Source: an uncultured Prochlorococcus sp. (GTDB lineage: Bacteria; Cyanobacteriota; Cyanobacteriia; PCC-6307; Cyanobiaceae). Taken from it: 60,004 bases of DNA. The DNA lies in contig CACPLK010000004.1 in NCBI GenBank assembly GCA_902634795.1, forward strand, positions 1 to 60,004. Direction: 5' to 3'. The position numbers and the translations under genes are program-made. The notes below the pieces were generated by a model. That model was not told where the DNA came from, searched no databases, and saw only the letters and a program-made list of their open reading frames with translations. Positions 23,819 through 36,072 of this stretch are shown here, one piece after another. Every line of letters starts with the position of its first letter. Position 1 is the stretch's first letter.

Positions 23819-24565
23819 CTAATAATTTTTACCGAAATTGGACTGTTGCTTAACAAGTTCGAAGAACTCCTGCTTCAAGCTTGCATCATGACGAAAGTCA
23901 CCCCTAACAATTGAGTTGATCATGCTGGTTTCGGGTTCTTTCACTCCTCGCCATTTCATACAATAATGTTGAGCTTTGACAAGAATTGCTAGACCTTTGG
24001 GTTCGCATAATCGTTCTATTTCATCAGCAAGAATCATTACGGCTTCTTCTTGAATATGTGGCCTAGAGAAGACCCAATCAGCTACTCTTGCAAACTTCGA
24101 GATTCCAATAACTTTTTCCCCAGGTTTTATTCCTATCCAGCAATCTCCAAGAATTGGAACAAAGTGATGCGAACATGCAGATCGAACAGTTATTGGTCCA
24201 AGTGTATAGATTTCATCTAAATTTCTATCGTTAGGGAAATTGGTAACCTTAGGTTGAGGGTGATATCTGCCTTTAAATACTTCATTTATATACATTCTAG
24301 AGACGCGTTCTGCAGTTTCTTGAGTGTTGTGGTCATTATCAACATCAATCAACAAAGTTTTCAGCAAATCTCTAACTCTGGTAGCAACTTCTCTCTCAAG
24401 AGTTTCGAGCTCTCCTGGCTGAATAAAATCAGAAATATTATCATTTGCATGGAATCTAGCTCCATTGGCTTGAATACGTTCACGAATTATTTCTGAGACT
24501 AATTTGCAAGAAATTTGATCTTTTAAATTATCTTTAACATTCTCATTAGGAGCAGTAGAAGTCAT
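23819..24565 (-). CDS. folE: GTP cyclohydrolase I family protein
   Basis: 248 residues, in the T-fold family that opens GTP to start folate and related pathways. Zinc ligands are kept: SACSHHF (Cys and the second His) and HYCMKWRGV (Cys). The substrate Glu lies in IQEE. The motif reads CSHHF and KWRGV rather than the usual CEHHL and MRGV, so this is a divergent subtype. It is convergent with the porin and adjacent to the zinc cluster; being zinc-dependent it may be a client of zinc supply, but that is conjecture. Confidence 0.82.
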   Translation of the reverse strand: MTSTAPNENVKDNLKDQISCKLVSEIIRERIQANGARFHANDNISDFIQPGELETLEREVATRVRDLLKTLLIDVDNDHNTQETAERVSRMYINEVFKGRYHPQPKVTNFPNDRNLDEIYTLGPITVRSACSHHFVPILGDCWIGIKPGEKVIGISKFARVADWVFSRPHIQEEAVMILADEIERLCEPKGLAILVKAQHYCMKWRGVKEPETSMINSIVRGDFRHDASLKQEFFELVKQQSNFGKNY

Positions 24566-24826
24566 AACCTTTATTTGTAAGGGTAAAAACCGATGACATA
24601 CATTTAGAGCGCTAAGACCCTAACATATCGAGATCACTTTCGTTATGAGCAGAATGCCTAGAGGTTTTTCTATGAATCATTAGTCACAGTTTTTTCTTTT
24701 GCGAGAAAGATCTCTGTTATTTCACTATTTTTAAGGTTTTCATAAAAGAAGAAATATCCAAAAAAGTCCTTTATTCAGATCACCATCTGTAAGTAAAATC
24801 CTCTCTAAATCCATTAAACAAATTTA

Positions 24827-24898
24827 TGCCGATGAGTGGAATTGAACCACCGACCTACTGGTTACGAATCAGTTGCTCTACCCCTGAGCTACACCGGC
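24827..24898 (-). tRNA. tRNA-Thr (CGU anticodon)
   Basis: A 72-base cloverleaf read leftward: acceptor arms GCCGGTG and CATCGGC with discriminator A, D-arm TAGCTCAGGGGTAGAGC, anticodon loop TTCGTAA giving CGU, and T-arm GGTGGTTCAATTCCACT. CGU reads ACG, so threonine. The CCA end is not encoded. Confidence 0.92.
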
Positions 24899-24931
24899 AC
24901 TAGAATAAAGCTACCATTTTAAATTTTGTTT

Positions 24932-25198
24932 TTGAGTAATTCTAATAAGCCTGGATCCAATCTAGATCCTAATTTAAGAGCTCGTTTGTTGGAGGAAACA
25001 AAAAATCCTTATCGTGGCTTGAGAAGAGCTGTTTGGATAGCGCTTTTCGGCTCAGCTGCTTTAGGCTTTTTTATTATGCTTACCAATATCATCGCGGGAG
25101 ATACGGTCTCAATAAATGATCTTGCTATTCAAAGCTCAGCATTGTTAATTCTTGCTTTTATATTATATAAAGACAGAAATAAAAAAGTTGAAGACTAG
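24932..25198 (+). CDS. DUF3493 membrane protein
   Basis: 88-90 residues. LDPNLRARLLEE and NPYRGLRRAVWIALFGSAAL match the DUF3493 family of cyanobacteria and plastids, which includes the N-terminal part of a photosystem II assembly factor (LPA1-related). Two membrane helices follow (about 32-54 and 64-82). The start is uncertain: TTG at 24926 or 24932, the latter giving MSNSNKPGSN. It lies next to tRNA-Thr, convergent with infB. Confidence 0.7.
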   Translation: MSNSNKPGSNLDPNLRARLLEETKNPYRGLRRAVWIALFGSAALGFFIMLTNIIAGDTVSINDLAIQSSALLILAFILYKDRNKKVED

Positions 25199-25257
25199 CT
25201 TTTGCGTTTTAATTGATTTTACGTATTTAGATTTGGAGAAGAGATAATAAACCTAAT

Positions 25258-28200
25258 TTAATTGGTCAATTTTCTTCGTTGGGTTACAAGCTTGAAGGCT
25301 TCTATTTGATCTCCTTCTTCCCAGTTCGCAAAGCGATCACAACCTATTCCGCATTCGAAACCTGTTGATACGTCTTTCACATCATCTTTATTTCTTTTGA
25401 GGGAATCTAGATCGCCTTCAAAAACGATTTGCTTCCCACGTTTAACTCTGGCCCTGCAATTACGTTGTATTTTCCCATTTGTTACGTAGCAACCAGCAAC
25501 GGCACTTTTGCCAATTGAGAATATTGCTCTAACCTCTGCAACTCCTAGGGCTTCTTCTATCATCTCTGGTTCTAGAAGACCCTCCATGGCTAATTGGATA
25601 TCTTCTAAAAGCTTATAAATAACCTCGTAATCTCTCACGTCAACACCATTCGCATCCGCAGCGCGTTTAGCACCCGATGCCATTGAAGTATTGAATCCAA
25701 CGATGACTGCACCAGAGGCCGCTGCTAAGTCAACATCAGTTTCAGTGATTTCGCCTGGGGCTGATAACAATACTCTTACTTGGACTTCATCTTTGGGGAG
25801 CTGTTCTAAAGATCCAAGTATTGCTTCTAAGCTTCCTTGAACATCAGCTTTGAGGATGATATTTAATTCTTTAAGTTCACCCTCACTTGCTTGGCCAGAC
25901 ATCGAAGAAAGTGATACTCGTCTGGAAGCCATTTGCTGAGCAAGTCTTGCTGCCCGAGCATCTGTGGCACGTTCCCCAACAACTGCTCTTGCAGCTTTTT
26001 CATCTGGGTAAACCTCGAACTCATCACCAGCTGTTGGCACTTCACTGAATCCAAGAGCCTCTACGGGACAAGATGGACCTGCCTTTTTAATTCTGGATCC
26101 ATTTTCATCTACCATCGCCCTTACTTTTCCTAGGACTGGCCCGGCTGCGACTACATCTCCTGACTTGAGGGTACCGTTTTGAACCAGTAATGTTGCAACG
26201 GGTCCTTTGGCTTTATCTAAATGTGCCTCTATAACTGTTCCTTTGGCCAATCTATCTGGGTTCGCTTGCAAATCTTCTACTTCAGTTACGAGCAGAACCA
26301 TTTCTAAAAGTTTATCTATGTTTTCGCCTTTAATGGCACTGACGGGAACCATAACTACATCGCCACCCCACTCTTCGGACAATAAATCCTGCTCTGATAA
26401 TTCTTGTTTTACGCGGTCGGGAGAAGATCCTTCTTTATCTATTTTATTAATTGCTACGACAATGGGAACTTTTGCTGCTCTTGCATGGCTGATAGCTTCA
26501 AGGGTTTGTGGCCTAACGCCGTCATCTGCAGCTACAACTAAGATCGCTACATCTGTAACCCTGGTTCCTCTAGCTCTCATCGCTGTAAAGGCTTCATGCC
26601 CAGGAGTGTCAAGAAAAGTTAGCTTCTTAGTTGATCCATCATGCTCAGTCTCGATTTGATAAGCACCAATGTGCTGTGTAATGCCTCCAGCTTCCCCTGC
26701 AGCAACCCTTGCTTTCCTAATAGCGTCAAGTAAAGATGTTTTTCCATGGTCCACGTGCCCCATCACAGTAACGACGGGGGGTCTTCTCATTAAGTGTTTT
26801 AAATCCTCCTCTTCAATCATTTGAACTGTCTTCTTTGCAGCCTCTTCAACATCATCTTGAAGAACAGGGACGCCGAATTCCTCTGCAACTGTTTCGATTG
26901 TTGCTAGATCTAATGATTGAGTAACAGTCGCAGTAATTCCTTTGAAAAATAATGATTTAATAATTTCGGAACTTTCGACACTAAGCATGTCAGCAAGCTC
27001 TTGAACTGTGAGATTGTCTTCTGGAACAACAATCATTTCAGGTCTTACAAGTTTTGCTTCTCTAGCGGCTCTTAATTCCATCGCACGTCTTCGTTGCCTT
27101 TGGCGAGTTGTTTCTTTTTTACGCTTTTTCAGTGCAGTTAAAGGCTTGCCATTGTTTTTCTTGCCAGATTTAGGCTTTGATGGACGAGCTAAGCTTGCTG
27201 AGAGAACAACGGCTTGTTGTTCCCCTGCGAATCCGCCTCTTTCTGCCGTTAGTGCATCATCATTTTCTCCAATGATGTGGACTTTTTGTCGCTGTTTTTG
27301 AGGAGATTTATTTCTTAAAGCATCAAGCTTCGCGCTATCATCCCAATCAGGTCTTCCTGTTCTTCTTGGGGCTGTAGCGGAACCACCTGGCCTATGAGTT
27401 GGCTTTTTAGGGGCTGCTGGAGTTGGTCTGTTTACTGGTGGCCTTGCTCCAGCTGAGTTTTCTCTTTTTGGTCTAGGGCTAGTTGGGGAATCAGTTTTTC
27501 TTTGTGGAGCATTTGGTCTGGCTTGTGGTTTTTGCAGTTGCATTAATTCACTAGGTGCAACTGGTTTTCTCATACCAGACGGAACCCCTGGACGATTATT
27601 AGATCGGTTTGGTGCACCGAGAGACCTAGTAGGAACTCCAGGTCTATTTTGGATCCCTCCTCGATTCGCAGATCCAGAACGAACTTGTGCTCCAGCTCGA
27701 TTGTTACCTCCTAGACGATTCTGACCTTGAGGAGGTCGATTAGGTGCTCCACGATTGGGCCCTTGCCGATTTGAAGAACCAGGACGACTTGCACCTCCCA
27801 TTCGATTGTTCGGTCCAGGTCGATTTGATACTCCTTGACGATTTGGAGATGCTGTCGGTTTAGGAGCACCAGGCCTGGATGGCATTAATGGTTTGTTTCT
27901 TGCTTCGATCGTCTGAGGTTTATTAGTAGGTTTTTCTCTTCGTATTGGAGCACCTACAAGTTCAAGAGTATTTCCTTTCGTTGGAGGCTGTGGGATCTTC
28001 GAAGGTGAATTCTGTTTATTTTGACTTTTGATTTTTTGGATATTTCCTGGACCAACTTTCTGAGGAGAAATGTCACCTTGATTAATTCTTGTTTTTGGTT
28101 TTTGATTATTAGGCTGTAGTTGTTTTTTGTCGTGAATATTTATTTTTGGTCTGCTAGGTGGCGCTAAAGGTCTCTTTGGCTCCTTACGATTAGTTTGTTG

Positions 28201-28806
28201 CGGTTGACCAATTGGCTTATTTGCTGATTCAGAACTTTTTAGTTGATTGACGAATTTGTTATCTTTTGTTTGTTCGGGCAGTGAAATCGTTTTCTCTGTT
28301 TTAGTTAAGGGCCGAGAAATATTTGGTTTTACTTCTTCTCTTGGCTTTGGAGGTGAGGGTTTGTTTGGTTTAGAAGGTGCGGTTATTTGTTGTTGAGCAG
28401 GAAATTTATTTTTTAAAGTTTTTTGGTTATTAGCTTGTGATGATACTTGGTTCTTAACTAATGTTTGACTTGGTTTTAAAGGTACATTTAATTTTGGTTG
28501 TGAAAGCTTAGATTTATCGGAGGGATATTGCTTAAGTTCAGTCTCTTGATCTTTATGGGTTTTGACAGTACTTTTTTTAACGGAAAGAATTTGTTTATCT
28601 AATTTCTTGCTGGGTTTACTGGTCGTTTTTTCGGTATTGCTCGTTTTTAGAAAATCCTTAATTTGATTTGCCTCAAGACTGCTTATTGAGCTGCTATGGC
28701 TCTTTGCTGCAATAGCAAGTTTACGAGCTGCGTCTAGCACATCTTTATTGTCAAGGCTTAAATCCTTGGACAACTCATAAATTCTGATTTTGCCGCTGCT
28801 GGTCAT
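25258..28806 (-). CDS. infB: Translation initiation factor IF-2
   Basis: 1182 residues, long for IF-2 (about 890 in E. coli). It brings initiator tRNA to the ribosome. The GTPase core has [14 protein letters not shown] near residue 685, then DTPGHEAF and NKIDK, followed by the beta-barrel and the C-terminal fMet-tRNA domain ending in [11 protein letters not shown]. The extra length is in the N-terminus: Lys/Pro/Ser-rich, then a Gly-Arg-Pro-Asn tract of repeated NRPG/NRQG units (about 300-420), then an IF2-N fold. Last gene of the rimP-nusA-ylxR-infB operon. Confidence 0.97.
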   Translation of the reverse strand: MTSSGKIRIYELSKDLSLDNKDVLDAARKLAIAAKSHSSSISSLEANQIKDFLKTSNTEKTTSKPSKKLDKQILSVKKSTVKTHKDQETELKQYPSDKSKLSQPKLNVPLKPSQTLVKNQVSSQANNQKTLKNKFPAQQQITAPSKPNKPSPPKPREEVKPNISRPLTKTEKTISLPEQTKDNKFVNQLKSSESANKPIGQPQQTNRKEPKRPLAPPSRPKINIHDKKQLQPNNQKPKTRINQGDISPQKVGPGNIQKIKSQNKQNSPSKIPQPPTKGNTLELVGAPIRREKPTNKPQTIEARNKPLMPSRPGAPKPTASPNRQGVSNRPGPNNRMGGASRPGSSNRQGPNRGAPNRPPQGQNRLGGNNRAGAQVRSGSANRGGIQNRPGVPTRSLGAPNRSNNRPGVPSGMRKPVAPSELMQLQKPQARPNAPQRKTDSPTSPRPKRENSAGARPPVNRPTPAAPKKPTHRPGGSATAPRRTGRPDWDDSAKLDALRNKSPQKQRQKVHIIGENDDALTAERGGFAGEQQAVVLSASLARPSKPKSGKKNNGKPLTALKKRKKETTRQRQRRRAMELRAAREAKLVRPEMIVVPEDNLTVQELADMLSVESSEIIKSLFFKGITATVTQSLDLATIETVAEEFGVPVLQDDVEEAAKKTVQMIEEEDLKHLMRRPPVVTVMGHVDHGKTSLLDAIRKARVAAGEAGGITQHIGAYQIETEHDGSTKKLTFLDTPGHEAFTAMRARGTRVTDVAILVVAADDGVRPQTLEAISHARAAKVPIVVAINKIDKEGSSPDRVKQELSEQDLLSEEWGGDVVMVPVSAIKGENIDKLLEMVLLVTEVEDLQANPDRLAKGTVIEAHLDKAKGPVATLLVQNGTLKSGDVVAAGPVLGKVRAMVDENGSRIKKAGPSCPVEALGFSEVPTAGDEFEVYPDEKAARAVVGERATDARAARLAQQMASRRVSLSSMSGQASEGELKELNIILKADVQGSLEAILGSLEQLPKDEVQVRVLLSAPGEITETDVDLAAASGAVIVGFNTSMASGAKRAADANGVDVRDYEVIYKLLEDIQLAMEGLLEPEMIEEALGVAEVRAIFSIGKSAVAGCYVTNGKIQRNCRARVKRGKQIVFEGDLDSLKRNKDDVKDVSTGFECGIGCDRFANWEEGDQIEAFKLVTQRRKLTN

Positions 28807-28866
28807 TAATGTTGTACTTGAACTTTAGATTTGGTTTTTGAGTTGACTGAGTTCTCTTAATGAACA

Positions 28867-29142
28867 TCATGCCTCAGTATCTGAATCAATGCAGGTATTA
28901 AGTTGCTTTTGGAGCATATTGAAAACGCTTGAGTGAATATCACATCTCAAAGCTTTTTGTAATCTTTTACGCTTCAAAGCTTCTTCAAAACACGACTCAG
29001 TTGGACAGAGATAGGCTGATCTTCCCATCCCGCCTGAGATAACTACTCCATTCTGAAAATCTTTAGTAACTTTTAAAAAACACTTGCGATCAAGAATTTT
29101 TTTACAGGCTACACACCTACGCAGAATGGGGTTTTGACTCAC
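28867..29142 (-). CDS. ylxR: YlxR-family RNA-binding protein
   Basis: 91 residues, DUF448 fold. LRRCVACKKILDRKCFLKVT and the GRSAYLCPTESCFEEA segment (a family signature, G-R-x-A-Y-x-C) are visible. It overlaps the nusA stop by four bases (ATGA) and lies between nusA and infB, the classic position of this gene. It is thought to modulate RNase P or transcription in some bacteria. Confidence 0.92.
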   Translation of the reverse strand: MSQNPILRRCVACKKILDRKCFLKVTKDFQNGVVISGGMGRSAYLCPTESCFEEALKRKRLQKALRCDIHSSVFNMLQKQLNTCIDSDTEA

Positions 29143-30629
29143 CGGGTTCCTTCCTCTTGTGTGATTATTTTATCTTCACTAGTAACCGCCTCTTCGATTG
29201 TTTCTTCACTATCACTTTCTGTGTCATCAGTATCTATATTTGAAGCAGTTTCAGATGAATCAAGTTCCATATCTGTTACAGCCTCTGTTTCTTCACTACC
29301 GACATCTGACAATTGCTCGTTTTGATAGTCTTCTTCGTCTTCTGGTAGAGGATAAAGCTCTCTTAAACGTGCATCTTCTTCAGCCCTAGCTGCCTGTTCT
29401 GCCTCTAATCTCTGCTCAGCATCTCTTTGTAAAGATTCTTCTTGTTCCCTTTGAGAGATTAATTCTGCAACCTCAGAGTCTTCAGTGGCTTGATCATATT
29501 CTTGTGAATTTTTTATATCTATTTTCCATCCCGTAAGCCTTGCGGCAAGTCTTACATTTTGCCCTTCTCTACCAATAGCGAGACTCAGTTGATCAGGTGG
29601 AACTAGAACATGCGCATGTTGACCTTCAGGGTCAACAAGTCTGACAACTTCAACTCTTGCAGGACTTAGTGAATTACATATGTATTGAACAGGGTCGGAA
29701 GACCAACGAATTACATCTATTTTTTCTCCACGAAGTTCATTAACCACTTGTTGAATTCGAGACCCTCTAGCACCTATACATGCTCCAACTGGGTCAACCT
29801 CTCTTTCAATACTGTCAACAGCTACTTTTGTTCTGGGACCTACTGCTCTTGAAGGTGGATTCGCTTCGCGAGCAACAGCAACAATTCGTACTGAACCTTC
29901 TTGAATTTCAGGAACTTCATTCTCAAATAGATAGACGACAAGTCCAGCGTTGGACCTGCTCACAAAAAGTTGAGGCCCTCTTCTTGGTATTTCACTAACT
30001 TCTTTAAGGAATACTTTAAATGTTGCGTTTGCTCGATAATTGTCATTTGGCAATTGATCTCGTCTTGGAAGTTCTGCTTCAACTTCAGGTCGACCTAAAC
30101 CTGAACTTACCGCCATAATTACTGACTGCCTTTCAAATCTTATGACTCTGGCAGTTAGCACTGGATCTTCTAAGTCAGCAAATTCCTCTTGAATCATTCT
30201 TCTTTGCTGATCTCTCAATTTTTGGGCTAAAACTTGCTTGGTTGTAGCTGCAGCCATTCTTCCAAAATCTTCTTTCTCTGGAGTCACATCGAGGACAACG
30301 GTATCTCCAACCTGAGCATCATCAGCAACTTGCATAACCTCAACTATTGCTATTTGATGATCATCACTCTCAACCTCTTCAACTATTATTTTACTGGCCA
30401 AAACTCTATAACCTTCCTCCTCTAGATCCAAACCAACATCAAAGTTACTAAAGTAATCTTCTTCAAATGGATCTTCGCTGATACCCAAATAAAGAGTTCT
30501 TCTATATCGTTCATAACCTTTTAGAAGTGCTTCTCTCAAAGCCGCTTCGACAACTTGTGAAGGAAGTTTTTTCTCCTCACTAATGTCTTCAATTAAGTTA
30601 TTTAAGCCTGGGAGTAGAACAAGAGCCAT
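29139..30629 (-). CDS. nusA: Transcription factor NusA
   Basis: 496 residues. Modulates pausing, termination and antitermination by RNA polymerase. Order: N-terminal domain (1-125), S1 domain (about 130-200), KH domains (IGARGSRIQQVV and AIGREGQNVRLAARL). The C-terminus is acidic, with Glu/Asp-rich repeats (about 390-496), and lacks the AR2 domains of E. coli NusA. It follows rimP by 55 bases and overlaps ylxR. Confidence 0.96.
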   Translation of the reverse strand: MALVLLPGLNNLIEDISEEKKLPSQVVEAALREALLKGYERYRRTLYLGISEDPFEEDYFSNFDVGLDLEEEGYRVLASKIIVEEVESDDHQIAIVEVMQVADDAQVGDTVVLDVTPEKEDFGRMAAATTKQVLAQKLRDQQRRMIQEEFADLEDPVLTARVIRFERQSVIMAVSSGLGRPEVEAELPRRDQLPNDNYRANATFKVFLKEVSEIPRRGPQLFVSRSNAGLVVYLFENEVPEIQEGSVRIVAVAREANPPSRAVGPRTKVAVDSIEREVDPVGACIGARGSRIQQVVNELRGEKIDVIRWSSDPVQYICNSLSPARVEVVRLVDPEGQHAHVLVPPDQLSLAIGREGQNVRLAARLTGWKIDIKNSQEYDQATEDSEVAELISQREQEESLQRDAEQRLEAEQAARAEEDARLRELYPLPEDEEDYQNEQLSDVGSEETEAVTDMELDSSETASNIDTDDTESDSEETIEEAVTSEDKIITQEEGTR

Positions 30630-30684
30630 CGATGATGGGATATAAAGATGAGAAGGATTGGGTTAGATAATTGATATCTAGGTT

Positions 30685-31155
30685 TTAACCAGAAGGCGTT
30701 GTTAGTCGGACTTTAATAACGTCTTCGACTGGGATTCGCTGAGTTTTCCCTTTTTGATTTATTTGTAGACTATTATCAGTCCTTTTTAGAAGCAAACCAT
30801 TTGTTTGTTGTTCAATTTTTTTTAAATCCTGATAAGTAACTTCAATTGGAAAGCCTTTGAAAATTTTAAAATCTTTTTCTTCAGTTAAGAAATCACTAAC
30901 TCCCTCGCTGCTAATTTCTAGAGTAAAAGGCTGATCAAGGATTGAGGAACCTTCAATAGCTTTGTCAATATATTGACTAAAAATAGAACAGTCATCAATA
31001 GTGACTTTCGTGCCAGGATTTTTGTGTCGGATATTTATTTGAATTGATAAAGGATTGTGATGAGTGAACATCTTAAAATCAACTACATCAAAGCCAAAAT
31101 TATCTGCTGACTTTGCTGCAAGAATCTTCAATTCTGTAACGGTTTGATTAGACAA
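30685..31155 (-). CDS. rimP: Ribosome maturation factor RimP
   Basis: Helps assemble the 30S ribosomal subunit. Family features: SADNFGFDVVDFKMF, GTKVTIDDCSIFSQYIDKAI and FTLEISSEGV (usually S-S-P-G). The frame is open to an ATG at 31236 (183 aa), but the extra 27 residues are unlike RimP, and the TTG at 31155 gives MSNQTVTELKILAA and about 156 residues, the normal size. First gene of the operon with nusA, ylxR and infB. Confidence 0.85.
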   Translation of the reverse strand: MSNQTVTELKILAAKSADNFGFDVVDFKMFTHHNPLSIQINIRHKNPGTKVTIDDCSIFSQYIDKAIEGSSILDQPFTLEISSEGVSDFLTEEKDFKIFKGFPIEVTYQDLKKIEQQTNGLLLKRTDNSLQINQKGKTQRIPVEDVIKVRLTTPSG

Positions 31156-31319
31156 AAGGCAGTGTCGAAGTCGGGCAGGAAGCCCGAGCGGTTTAAGTTT
31201 AGACCCGCCCCTATTTAAAGAGGTACCGTCAGGCAACTAAATATTACTAGATAAAGGTTTCGGTTACCTCTAAAATCAAATTCTTCTTATTTTGCGTTGA
31301 TCTACTTTATTGTTTTTAG

Positions 31320-32480
<1,161 letters not shown>

Positions 32481-32516
32481 AAATCTTGCTACTGTCTTTC
32501 GAAAAGGTACGACTAA

Positions 32517-33227
32517 ATGGATCTCCAAAATCAGATGAAAGAAGCAGTTGCTCAAGCTGCTGTAGATCAAATTGAAAACGGGATGATTCTTGGCCTTGGT
32601 TCTGGATCTACCGCAGCTTTAATGATTGAAGCTCTTTCTATAAAAATAAAATCTGGAGAAATTAAAGATGTTGTTGGTGTGACTACGTCTTTTCAGGGTG
32701 AAGTTCTTGCTTCTGAATTAGGCATTCCATTGAAATCTCTTTCTTCAGTTACAGAAATTGATCTTGCAATTGATGGCGCAGATGAAGTTGATCCCAAATT
32801 TCAACTTATTAAAGGTGGAGGAGCTTGTCATGTACAGGAAAAACTTGTTGCTGCTTTAGCTAAAAAATTTATAGTTGTTGTTGACTCAACAAAACTCGTT
32901 GAAAAATTGAACCTTGATTTCAAATTACCCGTAGAGGTTCTTCCTTCAGCTTGGAAACAAGTACAAAAAACATTAAAAGATCTTGAAGGAGAAGGAAATT
33001 TAAGAATGGCCCAGAAAAAGGCTGGACCTATAGTGACTGATCAGGGAAACTTGATACTTGATTTAACTTTTAGGAATGGTATTGACCAACCTGAGCTATT
33101 GGAGAGTCAGATTAATAATATTCCTGGTGTTCTTGAAAATGGGCTTTTTGTAAACCTGACAGATCAAGTTTTAGTGGGAAAAGTAGAAAATGACTTGGTA
33201 GGTGTTGAATCACTTAACAAGATTTAG
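32517..33227 (+). CDS. rpiA: Ribose-5-phosphate isomerase A
   Basis: 236 residues. Interconverts ribose-5-phosphate and ribulose-5-phosphate in the Calvin cycle and pentose phosphate pathway. Signature segments [20 protein letters not shown] and [12 protein letters not shown] are present. Its 3' end overlaps hisD by 14 bases in a tail-to-tail arrangement. Confidence 0.97.
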   Translation: MDLQNQMKEAVAQAAVDQIENGMILGLGSGSTAALMIEALSIKIKSGEIKDVVGVTTSFQGEVLASELGIPLKSLSSVTEIDLAIDGADEVDPKFQLIKGGGACHVQEKLVAALAKKFIVVVDSTKLVEKLNLDFKLPVEVLPSAWKQVQKTLKDLEGEGNLRMAQKKAGPIVTDQGNLILDLTFRNGIDQPELLESQINNIPGVLENGLFVNLTDQVLVGKVENDLVGVESLNKI

Positions 33228-34563
33228 AATCTCTGATTCGTATAGATTCTGCGTGACTATGCAACCCTTCGCTGTTAGCTAAATGCACAACTGCATTTTT
33301 ATTTTCATTAAATGCTTCTTTCGAAAAATCTATAAGTGAAGTATTTTTCATAAAAGTTTCAACCCCAAGAGCACCAGCAAATCTTGCAGTCCCTGAAGTG
33401 GGAAGAGTGTGATTAGGCCCCCCAAGATAATCTCCAATTGCCTCTGGGCTCCATGGCCCCATAAATATTGCCCCAGCATTCTTGATTCTTTTTGATAATT
33501 TTGTTGGGTCCTCTACAAGTAATTCAAGATGTTCTGGCGCAAAAGTATCACTTAATCTTGCACAAGTTTCTAAGTTATCACAAAGGACTATTAAACCCCA
33601 TTTAGAAATTGATTCTTGGCATATTTTCAATCTTGGATGATTAATTAATTGATGTTCAATTTCTGCTGGTAATTTTTCCGCTAATTTTTTATTAGTAGTG
33701 ATTAGTATTGCCGAAGCTAAAGGATCATGTTCGGATTGAGCTAACATATCTGATGCAACATGTTCCAATTTTGCTGAATGGTCAGCAATTATTAGGATCT
33801 CACTAGGACCAGCCAAAGAATCAATTCCTACCTTTCCATAAACTTTTTTCTTTGCCAAAGTTACATAAATATTTCCTGGCCCAGTAATTACATCTACTTT
33901 TGGAATTGATTCAGTTCCAAAAGCGAGTGCGCCAATTGCTTGAGCACCTCCAATACGAAATACTTTGTTAATCCCTGTAATATGAGCTGCAGCTAATACG
34001 GTTTGATTTAACTCTCCTAGCGAGTTGGCCGGAGAAACCATGATGGTTTCATTGACTCCGGCAACATAAGCAGGAATAGCATTCATTAATACAGTGCTTG
34101 GATAGGCTGCTCTTCCGCCAGGAACATATATCCCAGCTTTTTCTACAGCACTCCATCTTCGTCCAAGTGATTCACCATGGGGTCCGGTGAAAGTGATATT
34201 TTTTGGTACCTGAAGACTATGAAATCTTTCAATTCTTTTTTTTGCAAGTAATAGTGAATCTTGGAGTTCCTTAGGAGTCTCTTCCCAAGCTTTCCGTATT
34301 AAATCTTGTGAAACTTGAAATTTTTCCGCTAGAAATCCATCAAAGCGAGAAGTGTATTCTTTAAGTGCTTCATCTCCCCTGTCACTTACGTTTTTAAGAA
34401 TATCGTCAACTACCTTTATAGCTTTATCTTGAACGGCCCCGGACGTTCTATCAGTAATTTTCTTTAGCTCAAGCCGAGCCTGATCAATATTATTAGCTGT
34501 TTTTATGGTCAATTTTTTTGAAGGGGTTTCTTGAACATCATCTTTATTAATTATTTGCGTCAT
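33214..34563 (-). CDS. hisD: Histidinol dehydrogenase
   Basis: 449 residues. Catalyses the last two oxidations of histidine synthesis, and is zinc-dependent. Visible: [63 protein letters not shown] and the catalytic FAPEHLEL and GGPNHTLPT segments. Convergent with rpiA. The gene is alone, as his genes usually are in cyanobacteria. Confidence 0.97.
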   Translation of the reverse strand: MTQIINKDDVQETPSKKLTIKTANNIDQARLELKKITDRTSGAVQDKAIKVVDDILKNVSDRGDEALKEYTSRFDGFLAEKFQVSQDLIRKAWEETPKELQDSLLLAKKRIERFHSLQVPKNITFTGPHGESLGRRWSAVEKAGIYVPGGRAAYPSTVLMNAIPAYVAGVNETIMVSPANSLGELNQTVLAAAHITGINKVFRIGGAQAIGALAFGTESIPKVDVITGPGNIYVTLAKKKVYGKVGIDSLAGPSEILIIADHSAKLEHVASDMLAQSEHDPLASAILITTNKKLAEKLPAEIEHQLINHPRLKICQESISKWGLIVLCDNLETCARLSDTFAPEHLELLVEDPTKLSKRIKNAGAIFMGPWSPEAIGDYLGGPNHTLPTSGTARFAGALGVETFMKNTSLIDFSKEAFNENKNAVVHLANSEGLHSHAESIRIRDSKSC

Positions 34564-34674
34564 GAACTTTTGGCTATTGGTTCAATTTGATTATCTTATG
34601 CCTTAATTTTGATTTATGTAGATCTTCTTCATGGTCTTGAGGTAGTGTGTATTAACACAAGACTAAAACACTGA

Positions 34675-34977
<303 letters not shown>

Positions 34978-35026
34978 GAATAAATAAACTAAGATTTAAT
35001 ATTGAAAAAGCATTTAATTTTGCATC

Positions 35027-35818
35027 TTGAGTGATTCCAAAATTTCAATAATTGATAGTCATTGTCATATCGTATTCTCTAACTTTAATGAAGATAGAGA
35101 ACAAGTTGCAGAAAGGTGGAGATCCCAGGGGGTTAAAGCTTTATTACATGCTTGCGTAGAACCTTCTGAAATCCCTGCTATTAAATCAATGGCTGATCAA
35201 TTTCAGGAGATGAGATATGCAGTAGGAGTTCATCCATTGGATTCGCATCATTGGGGACCGGACACTGTAAGTGTTTTAAAAACGGCAGCTCTTGATGACA
35301 GTCGTGTTGTTGCGATAGGAGAATTAGGACTAGATCTTTTTAAAGCAGAGAATTTGAGTGAACAGCTTTCAATCTTAATACCGCAATTAAATTTGGCTTT
35401 TGAATTGAATTTACCAGTAATTGTTCATTGCAGAGATGCCGCAAAAGAAATGTTAGAAGTTTTTTCAAAGCTTTCTGAAGATGGCTGCTGTCCAAAAGGT
35501 GTGATGCATTGCTGGAGCGGAAATGTTAAAGAGATGAAAGAGTTCCTTGATCTTGGTTTTTTTATAAGCTTCAGTGGAAATGTAACTTTCAAAAACGCTA
35601 TTGATATTCATGAATGTGCAAAAGCAGTTCCACAAAGTAGATTTTTAGTAGAGACCGATAGTCCTTTCTTGTCACCCGTTCCTCATAGGGGGAAAAGGAA
35701 TGAACCTTCTTTCGTAAAGCACGTGGTAGATAAAATTTCAGAGCTTAGAGGTGAAAGCTTCTCAGAAATTGCTCAAAAAACAACTCAAAACGCAAGGGAA
35801 TTGTTTGCGTTGCCTTAA
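35027..35818 (+). CDS. tatD: TatD-family metal-dependent hydrolase
   Basis: 263 residues. Probably a metal-dependent 3'-5' exonuclease. The TIM-barrel metal site is present: DSHCHI (14-19 region), GELGLD, HCRDA, HCWSG and ETDSPFLSP. TTG at 35027 gives MSDSKISIIDSHCH, a natural start. It lies between rpsT and rpoB, with 254 bases before rpoB. Confidence 0.93.
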   Translation: MSDSKISIIDSHCHIVFSNFNEDREQVAERWRSQGVKALLHACVEPSEIPAIKSMADQFQEMRYAVGVHPLDSHHWGPDTVSVLKTAALDDSRVVAIGELGLDLFKAENLSEQLSILIPQLNLAFELNLPVIVHCRDAAKEMLEVFSKLSEDGCCPKGVMHCWSGNVKEMKEFLDLGFFISFSGNVTFKNAIDIHECAKAVPQSRFLVETDSPFLSPVPHRGKRNEPSFVKHVVDKISELRGESFSEIAQKTTQNARELFALP

Positions 35819-36072
35819 ATATCATCATTTTCTCTAGTTAATTCTCTGATTTAAGTGTAGAGTTATTTATTGTCTTGCATAGGCGTAGTATCTACGTTTA
35901 ACCCTTTAAGGTTCTCCCTTTTGAGTCGGTTTGTTCGTTGATTAAGTAAATTCAATTTCAAATATCAGTCTTTAAGAAGATTGTTTTTTGTTTTTTTCTT
36001 AGTAAAGATCATTTTTCGACCTAAAGGACAAGACATAAACCCCGTCCTCTACATATAAACGCAGGTTCTCGA
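35819..36072 (+). promoter_or_regulatory. rpoB upstream region
   Basis: The 254 bases between tatD and rpoB contain no coding frame. This is where the promoter and leader of the rpoB-rpoC1-rpoC2 operon should lie; CATATAAAC near 36053 could be a -10-like element. A T-rich stretch (35978-36001) has no matching stem. Confidence 0.4.

Noticed and set aside
24566-24826. Possible small RNA between folE and tRNA-Thr
   Set aside because: Only short, weak stems and T-rich runs are visible; nothing beyond ordinary AT-rich spacer.
26207-26659. 150-codon rightward frame opposite infB
   Set aside because: Antisense to the highly conserved GTPase domain; Ser/Thr/Ala-rich shadow with no recognised fold.
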